Of a stretch of DNA of 64,000 nt, positions 59,243 through 64,000 are shown one piece after another (positions within the stretch are counted from its first letter, which is position 1; each line of letters starts with the position of its first letter). Source of the DNA: Actinopolymorpha cephalotaxi. GTDB lineage: Bacteria; Actinomycetota; Actinomycetes; Propionibacteriales; Actinopolymorphaceae. Made by a program: the position numbers and the translations under genes. The notes under the pieces were generated by a model. It was not told the DNA's origin, did not search any database, and saw only the letters and a list, made by a program, of their open reading frames with translations. Where the stretch lies: contig NZ_JACBZA010000001.1 in assembly GCF_013408535.1 (NCBI RefSeq), forward strand, positions 4,548,850 to 4,612,849, read 5' to 3'.

Positions 59243-61170
59243 GCGGTGACCTCCGCCGTTCCTTCGGAGTCGTGCGCTGAGTCGTGCGCTGAGGCATTCG
59301 TAGAGTCGTTCGTACGGTCGGAAAAGCGCTCGGCCTGGAGCCGGAACATCTCCGCGTAGCTCCCGCCGAGCGCCATCAGGTCGTCGTGACTGCCGCGTTC
59401 GGCGACCCGGCCGCCGTCCAGGACGACGATCGAATCGGCGCGCCGGACCGTGGAGAAGCGGTGCGAGATGACGATCGTGGTGAGCCCCGCCGTGAGCTCC
59501 AGGAACCGCTCATAGAGGCGGGCTTCCGCCCGGGCGTCGAAGTGCGCGGCCGGCTCGTCCAGGATCAGAACACCGGCGCCGTGGTCGACCGCGTACAGCG
59601 CCCTCGCCAGCGACAGCTTCTGCCACTGACCACCGGACAGGTCGGCGCCGCCGGGATAGTGGGACGACAGCGGCGTGTCCCAGGAGGAGGGCAACGCCTC
59701 GATCTCGTCGGCGATACCCGCGCGTTCGGCGGCGGACTCGACGCCGGCCTGGTCGACGGGGACGTCCGGCCACCCCATGGCGACGCTCTCGCGGGCGGTC
59801 AACGGGAACCGCGTGGCGTCCTGGAACACCGCCGCCACCTGACGGCGCCATCCGTGGACGTCGACCGTGGCCAGGTCGGTCCCGTCGACGGTGAGACGCC
59901 CGGAGCTCGGCTCGTACATCCGGCACAGCAGCTTGATGATCGTGGTCTTGCCCGCGCCGTTGCGACCCACGATCGCGAGGGAACGACCGGCGGGTATCGC
60001 CAGGTCGAGTTCGTCGAGTACGAGGGTGGACGGCGCGCCGGGGTAGGAGAACGAGACGCGTTCGAATCGGATCTCGCGGCGAGGCCGATCCACCTTCGCG
60101 TCCCCGACCGGGACCGCGGCGACTGCCTCGACTGCCTCGATCGCCTCGTCGAAACGGCGAAGCGTCGCGAGCGCCAACTCGGTCTGCAGTCCCGTCCACG
60201 CGGACTGCTTGACGCCGAGGAGCCCGGTCATCAGCGCCTGCGCCCACACTGCCGCCTGGCCCGCGGTGACCTCTCCCCCAGCCGCGCGTACGGCGATCCA
60301 CGCCAGCCCGCACACGACGACGGCGGCGGTGACGACGTTGGCGGCGACCGCACGTCGCGGCAGCGGGCTGATCACGTCGGCCATCGACCGCTGCCACAGT
60401 GTCGTGTACCGGTCGCGCAGGAATCCTGCGAGCCCGAAGATCCTTACCTCCTTGGCGACTTCGGGAGTCGAGCCCAGGTCATAGAGGTAGTCCAACCGCC
60501 GCGCGACCTCGCTGGCTCCGTAGTGGTGGCCGGCCTCTGCGCGCGACGCCACCTTCTCCTCGTACGCCGTCCACGTTCCCGCCACCAGCAGGGCGAGCCC
60601 GAGCACCGGGCGGAAGCCCGCGACCAGCACGCAGGCGCCGACCAGCACGATCCGGCCGGTCACCAGACCGGCGACGGTGGACGCCAACCGGCCGGGACGG
60701 CCCCACGATCCACGAAAGGTCTCCCGGCCTACGGTGATGAGTTCGGCGGGACGGGGATCCTCCAGGTGGCCGATGCCGACCGGCTCACCGACCACGCGCA
60801 TGAGCTCTCGTTGAAGCGAGGCGTCGATCCGTTCGCCCAACGCGGTCGCGGTGGCCGATCGCACCGAACCCGCCACCCACACCACCATGAGAAGGCCGGC
60901 CGCGGCGGCGGCCCACCACAGCGCGGACCGGCTTGCCGGCGAGGACAGCCCCTCGGCCGCGACGTCGCCCGCCCGGCCCACCACGGCACCGACCACGCCG
61001 GCGAGTCCCAGCGGTGCCGCGGCACCCAGCAGCACAGTGAACGCGGTGACAACAGTCAGCCCCGGACCTGCCCGCCACGCAACGTGAGCGAACCTTCGAT
61101 AGCCACTACGTGACCGGCGGAGAACGGGCGCGGGCAAGAGCGCATCCCTTCGGTGGGAACCGTTCATCAT
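59239..61170 (-). CDS. ABC exporter half-transporter (TMD-NBD), first subunit
   Basis: 643 aa from ATG 61170 (61167 possible). TMD helices followed by NBD: GRNGAGKTT, LSGGQWQKLSLARA, ILDEPAAHFD and VISHRFS. The Walker B region has AAHFD in place of the usual TAALD, a common asymmetry in heterodimers with one degenerate site. The C-terminal tail is a Ser/Asp/His-rich repeat (NDSTNASAHDSAHDSEGT). Substrate unknown. Confidence 0.9.
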   Translation of the reverse strand: MMNGSHRRDALLPAPVLRRSRSGYRRFAHVAWRAGPGLTVVTAFTVLLGAAAPLGLAGVVGAVVGRAGDVAAEGLSSPASRSALWWAAAAAGLLMVVWVAGSVRSATATALGERIDASLQRELMRVVGEPVGIGHLEDPRPAELITVGRETFRGSWGRPGRLASTVAGLVTGRIVLVGACVLVAGFRPVLGLALLVAGTWTAYEEKVASRAEAGHHYGASEVARRLDYLYDLGSTPEVAKEVRIFGLAGFLRDRYTTLWQRSMADVISPLPRRAVAANVVTAAVVVCGLAWIAVRAAGGEVTAGQAAVWAQALMTGLLGVKQSAWTGLQTELALATLRRFDEAIEAVEAVAAVPVGDAKVDRPRREIRFERVSFSYPGAPSTLVLDELDLAIPAGRSLAIVGRNGAGKTTIIKLLCRMYEPSSGRLTVDGTDLATVDVHGWRRQVAAVFQDATRFPLTARESVAMGWPDVPVDQAGVESAAERAGIADEIEALPSSWDTPLSSHYPGGADLSGGQWQKLSLARALYAVDHGAGVLILDEPAAHFDARAEARLYERFLELTAGLTTIVISHRFSTVRRADSIVVLDGGRVAERGSHDDLMALGGSYAEMFRLQAERFSDRTNDSTNASAHDSAHDSEGTAEVTA

Positions 61171-61254
61171 GGCGAGCGCGACGGTGTTCGGCAAGCGGGC
61201 TGCCGCTTTGGGACACCCGAAGAACTGGGAGAGGGTTGGGCGAACCAGCGACAG

Positions 61255-62172
61255 TCAGCGAAACGCGTTCAGCTCGTCGAGGGCGCGATGGCCGCGCTTG
61301 ACCAACCCTGTAACGACATCGTGCCACCCATGACGGATGGGGAACTCGAGGCTCACGAGGATCTTGGTCGCTGCGAGCACTGCCGCCCCCTCCCAGCCGA
61401 CGAGGTCGAGGATCCTCCTCCACAGCTGCCTTCGGACACCGTCCAGCGGATCCTGGAAGGTTTGCCACACGAGGTCGATGAGATCAGTCGCCCGTGTGCC
61501 GCTACCCGCGTTCCCGACATCCACGACCGCCACCACCGCGCCGTCACGGACCAGAACGTTGCTGGGATTGAGATCGCTGTGGACCATGTCGGGTGACTCT
61601 CGTGGTGGTGGGACGTCGGCACACGAGAGCCGCAGGCGCTCGACCAAGGCCGACACCACCGAGGAATACCCCGAAAGCCCGGCGACCGCCCTCGACAAAC
61701 TCGGAGCCAGGTCCTCACCGAATTCCTGACCGGTGGCGAGCCGCCAGGCGTACGACCAGTGGTCGTAGGGCTCGGAGGCCTGGCCGGCCTGGAGTTCGAT
61801 GATCTCCATCAGCTGCTCGACGAGGGATGGGGTCAGCTGGGGCACGGGAGCCGCGTCGACGAAGTCCATCAGATGCCACACATGGGTGGCCGTGGCCCCC
61901 ACTCCGAGCCAGACCGGGGTTGGGTAACCGCGCCTGCGCATGTGCGCGACCACCCTCTGCGCACGCAACCACTCGTCCAGCTGATGGGGGTGCCTTTGCG
62001 CCCGGGGCACTGCTTTGAGCACTGCATCTGCCCTTCCGGCCAACTGGACGCGCATGGCACCCAGATCGAGGCCTCCGGGCAGGCGACCGAGAAGGGTGAC
62101 CTCTGCCCCGACCACCCTGGCCACGTCGTCCAGGATCTCGGCCGGCAGCTCTCGGACCGACCACCCAACCAT
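61255..62172 (-). CDS. APH-family phosphotransferase
   Basis: 305 aa from ATG 62172. Motifs: MVHSDLNPSNVLV (Asp, Asn) and VVAVVDVGNAGSG (metal Asp, with V-G instead of the common W-G/F-G). Substrate unknown. Divergent from the next phosphotransferase, 95 nt away. Confidence 0.85.
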   Translation of the reverse strand: MVGWSVRELPAEILDDVARVVGAEVTLLGRLPGGLDLGAMRVQLAGRADAVLKAVPRAQRHPHQLDEWLRAQRVVAHMRRRGYPTPVWLGVGATATHVWHLMDFVDAAPVPQLTPSLVEQLMEIIELQAGQASEPYDHWSYAWRLATGQEFGEDLAPSLSRAVAGLSGYSSVVSALVERLRLSCADVPPPRESPDMVHSDLNPSNVLVRDGAVVAVVDVGNAGSGTRATDLIDLVWQTFQDPLDGVRRQLWRRILDLVGWEGAAVLAATKILVSLEFPIRHGWHDVVTGLVKRGHRALDELNAFR

Positions 62173-62267
62173 GTCGCCAACCTACGCCCACCTCGCTCTT
62201 TGCAGGTATTCAGTCTGCGCCGTGGGACAGTTCGATAAGAGGTTGACCGTCGTCCTACCGTGATCGC

Positions 62268-63203
62268 GTGGAGATGACGCCGGAACATCATCGGGCCGTC
62301 GAGGTCGTCACCGAGTTCCTCGGTACGAAACCCACGTCCACGCGGGCGCTGCTGACGTTCGGACCGACGGTCGTCGTCGAGGCGCGCGTGGACGACGGGC
62401 TGACGGTGTTCGTCAAGGCGGGCGCCAACCAGAACGTCCACACCGAGGCCGCGGTGATGGAGCGCGTTCGCGCCGCGGGCGTCCCCGCTGTCGACGTCTG
62501 GGGCGTAGGGAACGACGACCTGCTCCCCGGCGGGCGCTGGATGATCACGCGCGCCGCGGCGGGCCGGACGTTGCAGGATGTCGGACGTACGGCACCGACG
62601 ATCGGGCGGAGCCTCGACGAACTGGCGGAGTACTACACACTCCTCCACCAGATCGCGCTGCCCGGCTTCGGAGCCCTCACCGACGACGCTCGTGGCGGCA
62701 GGCTCTCCTCGTGGTCGCGATGGCAGCAAGGAACGGTTGACGAGGCTCTCGGCTCACTGACCCGGATGGAAGCCGCCCCGCCGAAGTTCGTCTCCCGTGC
62801 CCGTGAGCTGTGCCGTGCCTTCGCCGCCGAGCTCGACGCCGCGCCGGGTGTCCTCCTGCACGCCGACCTGGGTGACGGAGAGATCTACGTCGATCCGTCG
62901 ACCGGCGCGGTCACCGCGATCGTCGACTGGGGCGGCGCGCTGGTCGGCGATCCGCTGTATGACCTCGTACGGTTCGTGGGTGGCGGCCCTGCCGACGACG
63001 AGCGGCCGGCGCAGCTGCACCCGACCATGCACGCGCGCTACTTCGCGCGGAACTCCTACGACACCGAGCATGTCCAGCGGATGCTGGCGTTCTACCGGTT
63101 CCACATCTGTGTCGTCGAGGCAGCGTGGGGCGCTGACCTCGCCGGCTGGACGGCGGGCCACGTCGCGTGGGCACAGCATCTGATGGACGAGCTTGGTGGA
63201 TAA
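62268..63203 (+). CDS. APH-family phosphotransferase with altered catalytic loop
   Basis: 311 aa from GTG 62268 (ATG 62274 possible). APH fold: TVFVKAGANQNVHTEAAVM (Lys-Glu pair), LLHADLGDGEIYVD, and AIVDWGGALVGDPLYD (metal Asp). The catalytic loop keeps the Asp but has Glu where the metal Asn is expected (H-A-D-L-G-D-G-E), so catalysis or metal use may differ. The GNAT gene follows 12 nt later. Confidence 0.85.
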   Translation: MEMTPEHHRAVEVVTEFLGTKPTSTRALLTFGPTVVVEARVDDGLTVFVKAGANQNVHTEAAVMERVRAAGVPAVDVWGVGNDDLLPGGRWMITRAAAGRTLQDVGRTAPTIGRSLDELAEYYTLLHQIALPGFGALTDDARGGRLSSWSRWQQGTVDEALGSLTRMEAAPPKFVSRARELCRAFAAELDAAPGVLLHADLGDGEIYVDPSTGAVTAIVDWGGALVGDPLYDLVRFVGGGPADDERPAQLHPTMHARYFARNSYDTEHVQRMLAFYRFHICVVEAAWGADLAGWTAGHVAWAQHLMDELGG

Positions 63204-63215
63204 GGGACGGAGTCG

Positions 63216-64000
63216 ATGAGCATGACGGTCGGCAACAGCCTTCGCTGCGAGGGCTGCTCGGTCCTCGTGGAGGGTCCGGACCTAAACGCCTTCAGCGATG
63301 CGTACCTCGCACACGTGCGATCCCGGCACCCCGACTGGCCGTTCCCCGACCTGGCTGTCCGCAACGTCGCCGAGGCGACGCAACGTCTCACGGGTTCAAC
63401 CGAGCGCCTCGACACCATCGGCGCGGTGACCGTTCATCCGGTCTCGGCTGCCCGGATCCCCGACTGGCTCTCGTTCTTCGACCACGACGTGTTCGCCGGC
63501 AACCCCGTCGACGCGGTCTGCTACTGCACCGGCCCTCATGTGCTGGGGCGTAGTCAGACCGGAGGCGAGCTCCGCTCCTGGAGGAAGAACCGGGAGCTGA
63601 TGGTCGACCTGCTCACGAGTGGGCGGGCGTTCGGTTACCTTGCCTATGTCGACGGCAGGCCCGCCGGTTGGGTCAACGCCTCGAAGCGGGCCGAGTGCTC
63701 GATGTACCGGATCGGCGACGGGGCGGGTCCGGCCGATGGTGACGTGATCTCCGTTTCCTGCTTCGGGATCGCGCCGCCCTACCGCGGCCACGGGCTCGTG
63801 AGCACCCTGCTCCGTCGCGTGATCGCCGACGCCCCGGGCAGAGGGATCGCGTGGGTGGAGGCCTACCCGTTCAACGACCAGACGGACGTCGACCAGGACA
63901 ACTGGCGCGGCCCTCGTTCCCTGTACGACGCGTTCGGATTCGAGCTCGTGGAAGAACGCGAGACCTACACCGTGCTGCGCCACGGGCCGCCGGAGCTCTG
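63216..64000 (+). CDS. GNAT-family acetyltransferase, 3' truncated by the window end
   Basis: At least 261 codons from ATG 63216 with AAGGGACGG upstream and no stop before 64000. The N-terminus has a CEGC pair. The C-terminal GNAT core is ISVSCFGIAPPYRGHGLVST (acetyl-CoA loop RGHGL), then AWVEAYPF and SLYDAFGFELVEERE. The middle (IPDWLSFFDHDVFAGNP, CYCTGPHV) is not part of a plain GNAT and may be an extra domain. Co-directional with the preceding phosphotransferase. Confidence 0.85.
   Translation, partial: MSMTVGNSLRCEGCSVLVEGPDLNAFSDAYLAHVRSRHPDWPFPDLAVRNVAEATQRLTGSTERLDTIGAVTVHPVSAARIPDWLSFFDHDVFAGNPVDAVCYCTGPHVLGRSQTGGELRSWRKNRELMVDLLTSGRAFGYLAYVDGRPAGWVNASKRAECSMYRIGDGAGPADGDVISVSCFGIAPPYRGHGLVSTLLRRVIADAPGRGIAWVEAYPFNDQTDVDQDNWRGPRSLYDAFGFELVEERETYTVLRHGPPEL

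Overview
The window is high-GC DNA with GTG/TTG starts, many ATGA-overlapping operons, leaderless-looking promoters and typical soil-actinomycete families (DUF222-HNH endonuclease, VC0807-like membrane protein, XRE regulator plus DHA2 exporter, many small acetyl- and phosphotransferases). It is most likely a chromosomal segment of a filamentous or soil Actinomycetota, perhaps Propionibacteriales. The genus cannot be set from sequence alone. No rRNA, tRNA or CRISPR array was recognised.

1-10 kb: two near-identical secreted phosphoesterases with YVTN beta-propeller N-termini flank an ABC-2 type exporter pair, followed by a secreted GH123/DUF4091-type protein. 10-24 kb: housekeeping and accessory genes. 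These are GNATs, a doubled pterin-dehydratase-like/VOC fusion, a polysaccharide deacetylase, a glycosyltransferase, a methyltransferase, a class B penicillin-binding protein divergent from a LysR/class A beta-lactamase-fold pair, and a secreted arylsulfotransferase-like protein.

23.5-36.2 kb: a catabolic locus. A five-gene Opp/Dpp-type uptake operon on the minus strand is divergent from a tightly overlapping plus-strand operon (amidohydrolase-2, DHDPS-family aldolase, SDR, PIG-L deacetylase, enolase-superfamily dehydratase). Two phytanoyl-CoA-dioxygenase-family genes converge on it. The set fits a non-phosphorylative oxidative route for an acylated amino sugar or deoxysugar, which is an inference.

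36-46 kb: small single-function genes, a DUF222-HNH endonuclease, a CmoM-like methyltransferase, a divergent XRE regulator/MFS exporter pair, a PAT-type acetyltransferase and a LOG-family protein.

46.8-54 kb is the most unusual part. An aminoglycoside-phosphotransferase-family gene is split by a 4,036-bp insertion (47729-51764). The insertion has 54-bp terminal inverted repeats (48/54 matching) and a 15-bp target duplication. Removing it restores a continuous 341-codon frame. It has no recognisable transposase. It carries small hypothetical, LRR, zinc-ribbon and immunity-like genes, two frame-disrupted genes, and at least three copies of a dispersed intergenic repeat. Its TGT ends and long duplication resemble the IS481 group, so it looks like a non-autonomous passenger-carrying element. 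Next to it lie an S41-like peptidase and a toxin-like gene with a one-base frameshift beside an intact HTH partner.

54-64 kb: phosphotransferases, a HelD/HelR-type RNA-polymerase-associated helicase with a near match to the rifamycin-associated element in its leader, a heterodimeric ABC exporter upstream on the same strand, and a GNAT gene running off the window end.
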